A DNA stretch of 64,000 nt, taken from positions 124,001-188,000 of the forward strand of contig NZ_ATUP01000001.1 of NCBI RefSeq assembly GCF_000420265.1, in the 5' to 3' direction. A model generated the notes under the pieces. The model worked only from the letters and a program-made list of their open reading frames with translations, ran no database searches and had not been told where the DNA came from. Origin of the DNA: Oceanicaulis alexandrii DSM 11625 (GTDB lineage: Bacteria > Pseudomonadota > Alphaproteobacteria > Caulobacterales > Maricaulaceae). Positions within the stretch are counted from its first letter, which is position 1. Each line of letters begins with the position of its first letter. The translations under genes and the position numbers were made by a program. Of this stretch, positions 20,874-29,622 are shown piece after piece.

Positions 20874-20966
20874 TCAGCCTGCGATTGCGGCGGACAGGCT
20901 GAGAGCCACAGCGATGAAGCCTACGATCACAGCGGCGGACGTCATGTCTTCAATCAGGTTACGCAT
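20874..20966 (-). CDS. 30-residue single-span membrane peptide
   Basis: A short frame with strong start signals. AAGGAG (20975-20980) lies eight bases before an ATG, giving MRNLIEDMTSAAVIV and then a continuous hydrophobic stretch of about 20 residues ending AAIAG. The product is one membrane helix with a short charged N terminus. It has its own promoter and a leader hairpin (20985-20990 with 20998-21003) just ahead of the ribosome site. I do not recognise the sequence. Its size and topology recall the Caulobacter SOS division inhibitor SidA (29 residues), but no homology is claimed. It could also be a small subunit or a chance frame; the start signals argue against chance. Confidence 0.6.
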   Translation of the reverse strand: MRNLIEDMTSAAVIVGFIAVALSLSAAIAG

Positions 20967-21024
20967 GGGGACAACTCCTTGATCAACTGCGTCTAAAGCA
21001 GTTATTCCTGTTTTGTTCCATTGC

Positions 21025-21053
21025 ATATTTTCTGCTTTTGTTCCGACCGTCAA
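21025..21053 (-). promoter_or_regulatory. Promoter upstream of the 30-residue peptide gene
   Basis: Minus-strand TTGACG (21048-21053) and AAATAT (21025-21030) are 17 bases apart. Two copies of GGAACAAAA, 26 bases apart, flank the -10 element, one in the spacer and one just after it. The expected start is about 50 bases ahead of the peptide start codon. Confidence 0.55.
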
Positions 21054-21099
21054 GTCGTTTTTGATTCGATCTGAAAAGCTGCGGAAAACCCGCAACTTG

Positions 21100-21114
21100 G
21101 AACACTTGGAGAAC
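21100..21114. promoter_or_regulatory. LexA-box-like direct repeat (GAAC-N7-GAAC)
   Basis: The + strand reads GAAC, seven bases, GAAC, which is the direct-repeat form used by LexA in Alphaproteobacteria (GTTC-N7-GTTC on the other strand). It lies in the short gap between lolD and the 30-residue peptide gene, about 47 bases upstream of the -35 element. One or two such matches are expected by chance in 64 kb, so the role is unproven. Confidence 0.35.
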
Positions 21115-21129
21115 GGAATTGGAGGCGCG

Positions 21130-21819
21130 TCAGGCGCTCGTGAACGGGACGACGCGGCCGCGATCCAGCGTTACGACGCGATCCATGCGCGACGCCAGCT
21201 CGTGATTGTGCGTGGCGATCAACGCCGCCGCCCCGGCCCCGCGACACGCGTGCGCGAGCGCTTCAAACACCTGATCGGATGTGGCGGGATCAAGATTGCC
21301 CGTAGGCTCGTCCGCCAGCAGAATGCGCGGTTCGTTCACCAGAGCCCGTGCAATCGCGACCCGCTGCTGCTCGCCCCCTGACAACTGCCCGGGACGATGG
21401 CGCAAGCGCCCGCCCAATCCCAAAGCGGTCAATTGGGTCTCCGCCGCCTCACGTGCGACCTTGTGGCTGGTTCCAGAGATCATGCGCGGCAAGGCGACAT
21501 TATCCAGAGCGTCCAGTTCAGGCAGCAAATGATGAAATTGATAGACGAACCCCACCTCACGGCGGCGCAACGCCGTCCGGTCGCGCTCCGACAGCGCCAG
21601 CCCGTTCTGACCGCCGATCCAGACTTCGCCGGCATTGGGCGCCTCAAGCAACGCCGCCGCATGAAGCAGCGAGGATTTGCCTGAGCCAGACGGCCCCACC
21701 AGCCCCACGAGCTCGCCGGGATTGAGGTCGAGATCGGCGTCGGTCAGAACCTCCAGCCGCTCGCCCTCGGTTTCATAAATGCGCGTGATGCCCTTTAGGG
21801 AGAGCGCTGGCTTACTCAT
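21130..21819 (-). CDS. lolD: Lipoprotein-releasing ABC transporter ATP-binding protein LolD
   Basis: ATPase of the LolCDE complex that extracts lipoproteins from the inner membrane. The 229-residue product has Walker A GPSGSGKS at 42-49, a Q-loop in [17 protein letters not shown], signature [15 protein letters not shown] and Walker [13 protein letters not shown]. The ATG at 21817-21819 overlaps the lolC stop by 8 bases. The longer upstream frame is antisense-like low-complexity sequence inside lolC and is rejected. Confidence 0.95.
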   Translation of the reverse strand: MSKPALSLKGITRIYETEGERLEVLTDADLDLNPGELVGLVGPSGSGKSSLLHAAALLEAPNAGEVWIGGQNGLALSERDRTALRRREVGFVYQFHHLLPELDALDNVALPRMISGTSHKVAREAAETQLTALGLGGRLRHRPGQLSGGEQQRVAIARALVNEPRILLADEPTGNLDPATSDQVFEALAHACRGAGAAALIATHNHELASRMDRVVTLDRGRVVPFTSA

Positions 21820-23155
21820 AGCGGAGCGCCTCCACAGGATCGATGCGGCCCGCGCGCCAGGACGGCGCCAGCGTGGCCACCAGGGACGCGAACACCCCCC
21901 AGAAGGACACGAACGCCACCTCGCCCCAATCGAGCCGCGCCGGCAGGCGATAGAGCGAATAGACGCTGGGGTCGAACACGTTGACGCCGCTGGCCCAGGA
22001 CACGAAATCCTGGATCGGGCCAATGCCGATCACCGCCAGCAATCCCAGGGCGATGCCGGCCAGCGTGCCCAGCACGCCCACCGCCGCCCCGGCGATGAGG
22101 AAAATACGCATGATGGCGCCCTGACTGGCGCCCATGGTGCGCAAAATGGCGATGTCGCGGGTCTTGTTCTTCACCAGCATGACGAGACCGGAGATGATGT
22201 TCATCGCGGCGATCAGCACGATGGCCGAAAGAATGAGCCGCATGGCGACCCGCTCGACTTGCAAGGCGTTCCAGAACGCCTGGTTCTGCCGCCGCCAGTC
22301 AAACATGACGCTGCCCTCAGGCGCGATGGCGCGGATGGCCTCGATCACCGGTTCGGGCGCATCGGGATCGGCGATACGGACGTCGATATAATCGCCCTGA
22401 GCGGGCCGATTGAAAAACAGCGCCGCCTGGTCAAGCGGCATGTAGATGAGGATCTGGTCCAGGTCCTGAACCCCCACGCTCAGAAGCCCGCCAATGGTGT
22501 AACGCTTGGAGCGCGGCGTCATGCCGAGCGCGGTGGTGGCGCCTTGGGGCGACACCAGGGTCACCTGGTCGCCTACGCCAACGCCGAGCTGAGCGGCCAT
22601 GACCGTGCCCATGATGATCACGTCGCCGCCATTACGCCCCGCCCCGAAATCATCAATCGAGCCAGACACAAGCCCGCCGCCGACCGCATCCGCGCCTTGC
22701 GCGCCGGTGATCAAATCAAAACGCGCGAGATCGTCAGGCCGGACGCCGGACACCTGCGCAAAGGCGGCGGATCGCCCTGACGTCACCAGCGCTTGTCCGG
22801 TCGCAACCGGGCCTGCCTGGCGCACGCCCTCCAGCTCGCGAATCCGGTCCGCCAGCGTCAGCGCCGCCTCACCCTGCTCAGACGGGACATAAACATAGAT
22901 ATGAGGCTGAACGCCCAGAAGCCGCGTCAGAAGCTCGTGCCGGAACCCGTTCATCACGCTCATGACCGTGATCAGCACCGCGACCGCCAACATGATGCCC
23001 ACAAACGAGATCACCGAGATCAGCGTCACGCCGCCATGTTTCTTGCGGGCGCGCAGATACTTGAACGCCAGCATGAATTCATAGCCGGAGAACGGCGCCG
23101 CGCCTGAGGATGGCGGCGTATCAGGCGCTACTGTTGACGCGGCGTCAGAGCTCAC
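21812..23155 (-). CDS. lolC: Lipoprotein-releasing system permease LolC/LolE
   Basis: Membrane subunit of the lipoprotein exporter, 447 residues. An N-terminal span ([30 protein letters not shown]) is followed by a large periplasmic domain and three C-terminal spans of the FtsX/MacB type ([28 protein letters not shown]). A single LolC/E-type gene next to lolD is usual in alphaproteobacteria, where one protein forms the homodimer. The start is GTG, overlapping the proS stop by four bases (GTGA). Confidence 0.93.
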   Translation of the reverse strand: MSSDAASTVAPDTPPSSGAAPFSGYEFMLAFKYLRARKKHGGVTLISVISFVGIMLAVAVLITVMSVMNGFRHELLTRLLGVQPHIYVYVPSEQGEAALTLADRIRELEGVRQAGPVATGQALVTSGRSAAFAQVSGVRPDDLARFDLITGAQGADAVGGGLVSGSIDDFGAGRNGGDVIIMGTVMAAQLGVGVGDQVTLVSPQGATTALGMTPRSKRYTIGGLLSVGVQDLDQILIYMPLDQAALFFNRPAQGDYIDVRIADPDAPEPVIEAIRAIAPEGSVMFDWRRQNQAFWNALQVERVAMRLILSAIVLIAAMNIISGLVMLVKNKTRDIAILRTMGASQGAIMRIFLIAGAAVGVLGTLAGIALGLLAVIGIGPIQDFVSWASGVNVFDPSVYSLYRLPARLDWGEVAFVSFWGVFASLVATLAPSWRAGRIDPVEALRYE

Positions 23156-24480
23156 TTGAACGCGCCCTCCACCAGGCGATTGACGGCGTCTTCAAGGCTG
23201 AGCTCATGGCGCTCGCCAGAGGCGCGAATCTTCACCTCGACCTTGCCCTCTTTCAGGCCGCGCGGACCGATGACCACCTGATACGGCACGCCGATCAGGT
23301 CCATGGTGGCGAATTTCGCGCCTGCGCGCTCATTGGTGTCGTCCAGAAGCGGCTCAAGCCCGGCTGCGTCGAGCTTGGCGTAGACATCACTGGACGCGGC
23401 GTCGCACGCCTCGTCGCCCGCGCGCATATTGATCACGCCTGCGCCGAACGGCGCGACGGCATCAGGCCAGATCACGCCGTTCTCGTCATGGCTGGCTTCG
23501 ATGATCGCGCCCAGAAGACGCGACACGCCGACCCCGTAAGAGCCCATATGAACCGCCGTGTCCTTGCCGTCCGGCCCGGTGACCAACGCCTTCATCGGGT
23601 CAGAATACTTGGTCCCGAAATTGAAGATATGGCCCACTTCGATGCCGCGCGCGGAAACGCGTCGCTCTTGCGGCACTTCCGCTTCAAAGCGCGCGGCGTC
23701 GTGCATTTCCTCGGTGGCGGCGTAGAGCGCGGTGCGCTCGTCGACCAGCGGCTGAAGATCACCGTCAAAATCGACCTCACCCGGCGCGGGCATGTCCACC
23801 AGCCGGGCGTCACAGAACACTTCGCTCTCACCGGTTTCGGCCAGGATGATGAATTCGTGCGACAGCTTGCCGCCAATCGGGCCGGTGTCCGCCCGCATCG
23901 GCACGGATTTGAGGCCCATACGCGCAAACGTGTTCAGGTAGGCCACAAACATTTTATTGTAAGCCTTTACAGCACTGTCGTAATCCAGGTCGAAGGAATA
24001 GGCGTCCTTCATCAGGAATTCGCGGCCGCGCATCACGCCAAAGCGGGGGCGGATCTCGTCGCGGAACTTCCACTGGATATGATAGAGGATCTTCGGCAAG
24101 TCCTTGTAGGACCGGCAATAGCCGCGGAAGATCTCCGTGATCATCTCTTCATTGGTCGGACCGTACAGAAGATCGCGCTCATGGCGGTCGACAATGCGCA
24201 GCATCTCCTTGCCGTAATCGTCATATCTCCCGCTCTCACGCCACAGATCCGCCGGCTGCAAGGTCGGCATCAAAAGCTCGATCGCGCCGGCGCGGTTCTG
24301 TTCCTCGCGCACGATATTTTCGATCTTGCGCAGCACCCGCAGCCCGAGCGGCAACCAGGCGTAAATCCCCGCCGCTTCCTGGCGGATCATGCCGGCGCGC
24401 AACATGAGCTGATGAGAGACGATCTGCGCGTCAGAAGGGGTTTCCTTCAAAACAGGCAGGAAAAAACGGGACAGGCGCAT
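23152..24480 (-). CDS. proS: Prolyl-tRNA synthetase (short, alphaproteobacterial type)
   Basis: Class II synthetase charging tRNA-Pro. The 442-residue product has [35 protein letters not shown] (motif 1), [25 protein letters not shown] (motif 2), [16 protein letters not shown] (motif 3) and a C-terminal anticodon-binding domain. It lacks the roughly 180-residue editing insertion of the E. coli enzyme, which is the known alphaproteobacterial form. It is the first gene of the proS-lolC-lolD run. Confidence 0.96.
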   Translation of the reverse strand: MRLSRFFLPVLKETPSDAQIVSHQLMLRAGMIRQEAAGIYAWLPLGLRVLRKIENIVREEQNRAGAIELLMPTLQPADLWRESGRYDDYGKEMLRIVDRHERDLLYGPTNEEMITEIFRGYCRSYKDLPKILYHIQWKFRDEIRPRFGVMRGREFLMKDAYSFDLDYDSAVKAYNKMFVAYLNTFARMGLKSVPMRADTGPIGGKLSHEFIILAETGESEVFCDARLVDMPAPGEVDFDGDLQPLVDERTALYAATEEMHDAARFEAEVPQERRVSARGIEVGHIFNFGTKYSDPMKALVTGPDGKDTAVHMGSYGVGVSRLLGAIIEASHDENGVIWPDAVAPFGAGVINMRAGDEACDAASSDVYAKLDAAGLEPLLDDTNERAGAKFATMDLIGVPYQVVIGPRGLKEGKVEVKIRASGERHELSLEDAVNRLVEGAFK

Positions 24481-24517
24481 GGGGCAAGAATCCGGCGACT
24501 ATGAAAACAGCGGGAAC

Positions 24518-24540
24518 CCAACGATTAGACTTAGCGTTGG
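24518..24540. promoter_or_regulatory. 23-base imperfect palindrome between proS and the DMT permease
   Basis: Arms 24518-24528 and 24530-24540 are complementary at 9 of 11 positions (CCAACG/CGTTGG outside), centred on 24529. It lies in the divergent intergenic region, so it may be an operator for one of the two genes. No regulator is known. Confidence 0.35.
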
Positions 24541-24553
24541 AGAAGGACAAGCC

Positions 24554-24634
24554 ATGCAGACCCGCCCCGCCTCACTGAACTCATACGCCAAACGCCGGAT
24601 CACTCCTAATGAGCGAACGCCCCGCCTCTTCTGA
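24554..24634 (+). CDS. Candidate 26-residue upstream frame overlapping the DMT permease start
   Basis: An ATG at 24554 has an excellent ribosome site (AAGGA six bases upstream) and opens a 26-codon frame, MQTRPASLNSYAKRR and on, ending with TGA at 24632-24634. It overlaps the first 26 bases of the permease gene in another frame. The permease ATG itself has no clear ribosome site, so its translation may depend on ribosomes that read this frame. The peptide resembles nothing I know; a regulatory role is inference. Confidence 0.35.
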   Translation: MQTRPASLNSYAKRRITPNERTPRLF

Positions 24635-25559
24635 CAGCCAAACCTCTCAAAAAGCGCTCACGATCACGCAACTGATCGCAGGCATGGCGATGTTCGGATC
24701 GGCCACGCCCGTCAGCAAGATCGTCACCCAGGCTGCGCCTGTGTTCATCGCCTCTTTGTTCCGTGTGGGACTGGGCGCGGTGTTTCTGGCGCCCCTCGCC
24801 TGGCGACGCCGTGACACCGTCCGCGACATCGCGACGGCCGACTGGGTGCGGATCGGCTTCATCGCTCTCTTCGGCATGGTAGGTTTTTCCGCCTTCATGC
24901 TCTACGGCATGCGGCTCGCATCCGGCGTGACGGGCGCCGTGGTGATGAGCACCACGCCAGCGGTGACGGCCGCCGCCTCCATGGCGTTTCTGGGAGACAG
25001 ATCCACCTGGCGCAAGCTGGTCGCGATTGGCTGCGCTGTTTCAGGCGTCCTGATCTTGCAACTGGGCGGCTCTGGCGCTGAAACTGGCGGCTCGCTCTGG
25101 GGCGTCGTTCTGGTGTTCGCAGCGGTGTGTTGCGAAAGCGCCTATACGCTTCTGGGCAAGACTCTGACCAAGAGCATGGACCCTGTGCTGGTGGCCTTTC
25201 TGGCGTCGGCGCTCTCCATTCCGCTCTTTGTTCCGCTGGCGGTCTGGCAATGGCCGTCATTCACGCCGTCCGACTTTGACGCCGGCGTCTGGACCGCGCT
25301 GGTCTGGTATGGCGTGGGCACCCTCGCACTGGGCAGCTGGCTCTGGTATGCGGGCGTTCAGAAAGCCGAAGGCGCGACCGCAGCGGCGTTCATGGGCGTG
25401 ATGCCGGTGTCCGCGCTTGTTCTATCCTACATCCTGCTTGGCGAGGCGTTCGCCTGGGTGCACCTGGCCGGCTTCGCGGTGGTGTTTTCAGGCGTCATGC
25501 TGATGAGCTGGGAGCACGCCAGCATGTCAGATGACAGCGAGACTCCAGAGGAGGACTGA
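24609..25559 (+). CDS. DMT-superfamily permease (EamA family)
   Basis: A 316-residue inner membrane protein with about ten spans in two EamA repeats. The first starts at ITQLIAGMAMFGSATPVSKIV, and the second at GGSLWGVVLVFAAVCCESAYTLLGKTL. Such proteins export amino acids, metabolites or drugs; the substrate cannot be read from the sequence. It ends in an acidic cytoplasmic tail (SDDSETPEED). It stands alone on the + strand, divergent from proS and convergent with the DUF1467 gene, which ends three bases away. Confidence 0.88.
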   Translation: MSERPASSDSQTSQKALTITQLIAGMAMFGSATPVSKIVTQAAPVFIASLFRVGLGAVFLAPLAWRRRDTVRDIATADWVRIGFIALFGMVGFSAFMLYGMRLASGVTGAVVMSTTPAVTAAASMAFLGDRSTWRKLVAIGCAVSGVLILQLGGSGAETGGSLWGVVLVFAAVCCESAYTLLGKTLTKSMDPVLVAFLASALSIPLFVPLAVWQWPSFTPSDFDAGVWTALVWYGVGTLALGSWLWYAGVQKAEGATAAAFMGVMPVSALVLSYILLGEAFAWVHLAGFAVVFSGVMLMSWEHASMSDDSETPEED

Positions 25560-25562
25560 TCG

Positions 25563-25919
25563 CTAGTCGTACTCGATATAGCTCGGCCCCCAGGTCAGGG
25601 AGTCCAGATCGACCAGGCCAAATTCAAGGATCGTGAACAGGACCAGCCACACTCCCGCAGTCAAAACGGTGGCGAGCCACATCTTCTCTTTGATGCGAGG
25701 CGATACGGGCGCGCCGGGCTCGGAGCCTTCGACCACATCATCATCTTCAAACTGCCCGCGGACCTTGAGCGGCAAAACGCCCAGAAACAGCATCCACCAG
25801 GAAATCAGGAAGATCACCACGCCAGTGACCAGACCCACGCCACGGTCGGGCAAAAAGCCCTGCGCGATCCAGATCACAAAGACCAGGCCCAGAAGGGCGT
25901 ATTCCGCATAGCGCCTCAA
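25563..25919 (-). CDS. DUF1467 family membrane protein
   Basis: A 118-residue protein with three hydrophobic segments: two at the N terminus (YALLGLVFVIWIAQGFL and VTGVVIFLISWWMLFLGVLPL) and one near residue 90. VRGQFEDDDVVEGSEPGAP lies between, followed by SPRIKEKMWLATVLTAGVWL. The pattern WWMLFLGVLPLKVRGQ...G...GAP fits DUF1467, a family of unknown function found next to mce and rnj in alphaproteobacteria. The likely start is TTG, overlapping the mce stop by four bases. Confidence 0.82.
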   Translation of the reverse strand: MRRYAEYALLGLVFVIWIAQGFLPDRGVGLVTGVVIFLISWWMLFLGVLPLKVRGQFEDDDVVEGSEPGAPVSPRIKEKMWLATVLTAGVWLVLFTILEFGLVDLDSLTWGPSYIEYD

Positions 25920-26356
25920 TGGTCCGCCTCGCCCTGGTATAGCGCCGGGTCCTGCATCAGCTCGACCAGCACGCCGCCTGTGTCCTTGGGATGGACGAAG
26001 ATCACTGGCACCCCATGGGCGCCGATATAAGGCTCTCCGGTCCCGAGCACCGTCGCGCCGCGCTCCACCATGGCGTCACGCGCTTTGACGATGTCCTCGA
26101 CCTCAAAGCACATATGGTGCTGACCGCCCTTGGGGTTCTTTTCGAGGTATTTGTGGATCGGGCTCGCCTCGCCCAGAGGCTCGATCAGCTCGATTTGCAT
26201 GTTCGGCAAGGTCACAAACACCACCCGGACGCCCAGATGCGGGAAATCCTTGGTTTCGGTCCGCTCGGTCGCGCCATAAAGCTCGGCATAGACCGCCGCA
26301 GCGGCGTCCACATCCGGCGTCGCAACGCCCACATGGTTCAAACGTCCCAGCTTCAT
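25916..26356 (-). CDS. mce: Methylmalonyl-CoA epimerase
   Basis: Interconverts the R and S forms of methylmalonyl-CoA in propionate breakdown. The 146-residue product is a VOC-fold protein with LGRLNHVGVATPDVDAAAAVY at the N terminus and GGQHHMCFEVEDI in the middle. HPKDTGGVLVELMQ near the end supplies metal ligands His and Glu. It lies between RNase J and DUF1467, in the order often seen downstream of nuo in this class. Confidence 0.92.
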   Translation of the reverse strand: MKLGRLNHVGVATPDVDAAAAVYAELYGATERTETKDFPHLGVRVVFVTLPNMQIELIEPLGEASPIHKYLEKNPKGGQHHMCFEVEDIVKARDAMVERGATVLGTGEPYIGAHGVPVIFVHPKDTGGVLVELMQDPALYQGEADH

Positions 26357-26374
26357 GACGACTCTCCGTGCTTA

Positions 26375-28045
26375 TCAAACCGTGAGAATAATGGCTTCCA
26401 CATGGGGTTTCTTGCCCCAGATCCGGCTCGCCTCCCGCCGCACGCCGCGGCGGATCGCTTCTTCAACCGCGCCCGGATCCTTGCGCGCCCGACGATCCAG
26501 GCGTTTGAACGCGGTGTCCGCCGCCTCCGCCAGATCATCCAGGAAGTCATCAAGGTCATAGGCATGGGTGGACGCCACGCCCATGGCGCGCACATCAATT
26601 TCTGACACCAGCTCGCCGTCCGCCAGTACGGCGGCGACGGTCAGATGACCATTATAGGCCAGACGGCGGCGCTCCTTGATGGATTCCGCATCCGCCTCGG
26701 TCAGGAAATTGCCGTCCACATGAAGGCGCCCCGCAGGCGCTTCATCCACGATGGAGGCGCCGTCCTGGGTGATGCGAATGATCGAGCCATTGCGCGGCAC
26801 CACGGCGTTGGGCACCTGAAGGTCACGCGCCAGCTGGGCGTGCTCGACCAGATGGCGATATTCGCCATGCACCGGGATCGCGGTGGTGGGCTTGGCCCAG
26901 GCGTACATCTGGCGCAATTCGTCCCGGCAGGGGTGGCCCGAGACGTGGATATGCTCGTCGCGCTCGGTGATGATGTCCACGCCGCGCTCGGCCAGACGGT
27001 TCATCAGATCAAAGATCCCGCGTTCGTTTCCGGGAATAATCCGGGAGGAGAAAATCACGCTGTCACCTTTATTTAGCGTGACATTGCGATGTGATCCCTC
27101 AGCAATGCGCGACAGTGCGGCGCGCGGTTCGCCCTGAGAGCCTGTGCACAGCAGCAAGATCTTGTCGGGCGGGAAATAGCCGATCTCCTCTTCCTCGATG
27201 AAGGGCTGGCAATCGGCCAGAAGACCGACCGCTTTCGCGGCCTGGGTCATCCGGTGCATGGACCGGCCCACCAGGCAGACGCGACGCCCATTGGCTTCGC
27301 CTGCGCGGATCGCGGTTTCAAGGCGCGCGACATTGGACGCGAACGCCGCGATGGCCACGCGGCCCGTCTGCTTGCCGACGAGCTCGATCAGGTTGTCGCG
27401 CACATCGCTTTCAGAGCCGGATTCCCCTTCGGTGAAGACATTGGTGCTGTCGCACACCATCGCCATCACGCCCTCTTCGCCCGCCGCTTCCAGCGCGGCG
27501 ACATCGGTCGAAGCGCCGATCAGCGGTTCGGGATCGATCTTCCAGTCGCCGGTGTGCAGCACCGTGCCGACCGGCGTGCGGATGATCACGCCATTGGGTT
27601 CGGGGATGGAGTGGGTCAGCGTCACCAGCTGCATGTCGAACGGGCCCAGCTCGAACCGCGTGTGCAGGTCGATCTCGTGCAGCGCCACCTGATCGAGCAG
27701 GCCATGCTCGGCCAAACGATCGCGCATCAACCAGGCCGTGAACGGCGTCGCGTAGATCGGACATTCCAGCTGACGCCACAAATGCGCCACCGCGCCCATA
27801 TGGTCTTCGTGGGCGTGGGTCAGCACGATGCCCAGTAGCTGGTGCTTGCGCTCCGCGATGAAGCGCGGATCCGGGGTGATGATGTCCACGCCCGGCGTGG
27901 TCAGGTCGCCAAAGGTCACCCCGCAATCGAGTATGATCCATTTGCGATCTTCTTCGGGACCATAGCCATAAAGGTTCAGGTTCATCCCGATCTCGCCGGA
28001 GCCGCCGAGCGGGACGAAATACAATGCGTTGTCAGTCTGGCTCAC
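26375..28045 (-). CDS. rnj: Ribonuclease J
   Basis: Metallo-beta-lactamase-fold nuclease with 5' exonuclease and endonuclease activity in RNA decay and rRNA maturation. The 556-residue product has [20 protein letters not shown], the zinc motif HAHEDH at 77-82 and DCGVTFGD. The beta-CASP part includes [31 protein letters not shown]. It overlaps the end of coaX by four bases. Its presence alongside an RNase E system is usual in alphaproteobacteria. Confidence 0.95.
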   Translation of the reverse strand: MSQTDNALYFVPLGGSGEIGMNLNLYGYGPEEDRKWIILDCGVTFGDLTTPGVDIITPDPRFIAERKHQLLGIVLTHAHEDHMGAVAHLWRQLECPIYATPFTAWLMRDRLAEHGLLDQVALHEIDLHTRFELGPFDMQLVTLTHSIPEPNGVIIRTPVGTVLHTGDWKIDPEPLIGASTDVAALEAAGEEGVMAMVCDSTNVFTEGESGSESDVRDNLIELVGKQTGRVAIAAFASNVARLETAIRAGEANGRRVCLVGRSMHRMTQAAKAVGLLADCQPFIEEEEIGYFPPDKILLLCTGSQGEPRAALSRIAEGSHRNVTLNKGDSVIFSSRIIPGNERGIFDLMNRLAERGVDIITERDEHIHVSGHPCRDELRQMYAWAKPTTAIPVHGEYRHLVEHAQLARDLQVPNAVVPRNGSIIRITQDGASIVDEAPAGRLHVDGNFLTEADAESIKERRRLAYNGHLTVAAVLADGELVSEIDVRAMGVASTHAYDLDDFLDDLAEAADTAFKRLDRRARKDPGAVEEAIRRGVRREASRIWGKKPHVEAIILTV

Positions 28046-28836
28046 GATGCGTGAATCCCCTCGCCTTGAGGCGCGTTACGTTTCCAGATTTCCAGAAGGC
28101 CCCGCATGGTCAGATCAGGGTCGTAATGGTCGATTGTGCGCGCCGCGTCCTCAAACAGGGAAACAACGCCGCCAGTAGCAATAACGGTCATGGGCTGGCC
28201 GTACTCGGCTTTGAGCCGCGTCACAAGCCCGTCGATGAGATCGACATAGCCCCAGAACACGCCCGACTGCATGGCGCCGACGGTATCCCTGCCCATAACC
28301 CGTTGAGGTTTCTCGATTGCGATGCGCGGCAGTCGCGCCGCAGCCTGATGCAGCGCTTGCATGGAGAGGTTGATGCCCGGCGCGATCACCCCGCCTTCAA
28401 AATTACCATCGGCGGAGACCACGTCGAAGGTCGTGGCCGTGCCGGAATCCACGATGATCATCGCGCCGTCATACCGCACCCGGCCGCCAAGCGCGTTCAC
28501 CAGACGGTCTGCGCCCGCTTCCTCGGGACGCGGCAGGTTCACGCCCACGCCCAGATCCACATGCGCATCGCCCACAACCACAGGATCAGCGCCCACATAG
28601 CGCCGCGCCAGATTGCGCAGGTTGAACAGCGATTGCGGCACCACGGAAGAGATCACGCAACCCTTTAAGTCTTTAAGATCAAGCCCCTGAAGTTGAAGCA
28701 GTTGCTGCAACCAGACAGCATATTCATCCGCCGTGCGCGTGGAATGGGTCGCGGTGCGCCATTGCGCGCGCCAGTCATCGCCGTCATGCACGGCGAACAG
28801 CGTGTTGGTGTTGCCGCAATCAATCGCGAGAAGCAT
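28042..28836 (-). CDS. coaX: Type III pantothenate kinase
   Basis: First step of coenzyme A synthesis, phosphorylating pantothenate; the type III enzyme is not feedback-inhibited by CoA. The 264-residue product has [19 protein letters not shown] (phosphate-binding Asp), [26 protein letters not shown] and GFGxG-like elements of the ASKHA fold. It follows birA by 24 bases, a frequent pair in bacteria. Confidence 0.94.
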   Translation of the reverse strand: MLLAIDCGNTNTLFAVHDGDDWRAQWRTATHSTRTADEYAVWLQQLLQLQGLDLKDLKGCVISSVVPQSLFNLRNLARRYVGADPVVVGDAHVDLGVGVNLPRPEEAGADRLVNALGGRVRYDGAMIIVDSGTATTFDVVSADGNFEGGVIAPGINLSMQALHQAAARLPRIAIEKPQRVMGRDTVGAMQSGVFWGYVDLIDGLVTRLKAEYGQPMTVIATGGVVSLFEDAARTIDHYDPDLTMRGLLEIWKRNAPQGEGIHAS

Positions 28837-28860
28837 GGACCGGCTCCTTGGAGCGGCGCA

Positions 28861-29622
28861 TCAGGTTGAAGCGCCGGGGAAAAAAACGTCACCAGCGGAG
28901 ATAAAGCGCCGACCGCCATCTTTCAAATCAAGTCGCAGCGAGCCGTCCGGCCCCAGATCGGCGAACACGCCCTCCAGGGTTTCGGTTTCCAGTCGGACGA
29001 CGCAGCGTTCGCCCAATCCGTGAACGCGCGACAGCCAGGCTTCACGGATCGGCGTGAACCCATCCTGAGCCCATCGGTTCAGCCAATGGTCAAAGCGTTG
29101 GGAAATACGTTCAGCGGCGTCCTCCACGCTGAGTTCAGCGCCCTGAGCGCGCAGATCCGTGGCCGGGCGCTCGGAGTCTTCAGGGTGGTGGCTGAGATTC
29201 ACGCCGATGCCGACCGCCAGCCACAGCCCGCCGTTCGCATGCTGGCCGGATTCCAGCAAGATGCCGCTGATCTTGCGTCCGCCCACGAGGACGTCATTGG
29301 GCCATTTCAGGCGGACGCGGTCAGGGTCCAGAACACTGGCGCACAGATCACCGACCGCCAAAGCCGCCGCAAAGGACAGCTGGGCGGCCCGCGCCGGCTC
29401 GCAATCAAGCCGGTAGAGCCCGGTTGCGAAGAGATTGCCCGGTGTCGAGGTCCAGACGCGCCCCCGGCGCCCTCGCCCTGAACTCTGACGATGCGCAACG
29501 ATCCAGAGCGGACCCGTTGCGCCCGCCATCGCCTGACGTTTGGCTTCCTCGTTGGTGGAGTCCAGCGTGTCGAAATAGGTGATCGGCAGGCCGGGCTTAG
29601 CCGCCAATGCCTGCCCCGGCAT
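28861..29622 (-). CDS. birA: Biotin-[acetyl-CoA-carboxylase] ligase (no DNA-binding domain)
   Basis: Attaches biotin to the carrier domain of acetyl-CoA carboxylase and other carboxylases. The 253-residue product has FDTLDSTNEEAKRQA, the biotinyl-AMP loop SSGRGRRGRVWTSTPGNLFAT, and KWPNDVLVGGRKISGILLES, plus a small C-terminal beta domain. It lacks the N-terminal winged helix of the E. coli bifunctional BirA, so it is a ligase only. It overlaps the 3' end of nuoN by 26 bases and is probably cotranscribed with nuo. Confidence 0.94.
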   Translation of the reverse strand: MPGQALAAKPGLPITYFDTLDSTNEEAKRQAMAGATGPLWIVAHRQSSGRGRRGRVWTSTPGNLFATGLYRLDCEPARAAQLSFAAALAVGDLCASVLDPDRVRLKWPNDVLVGGRKISGILLESGQHANGGLWLAVGIGVNLSHHPEDSERPATDLRAQGAELSVEDAAERISQRFDHWLNRWAQDGFTPIREAWLSRVHGLGERCVVRLETETLEGVFADLGPDGSLRLDLKDGGRRFISAGDVFFPGAST

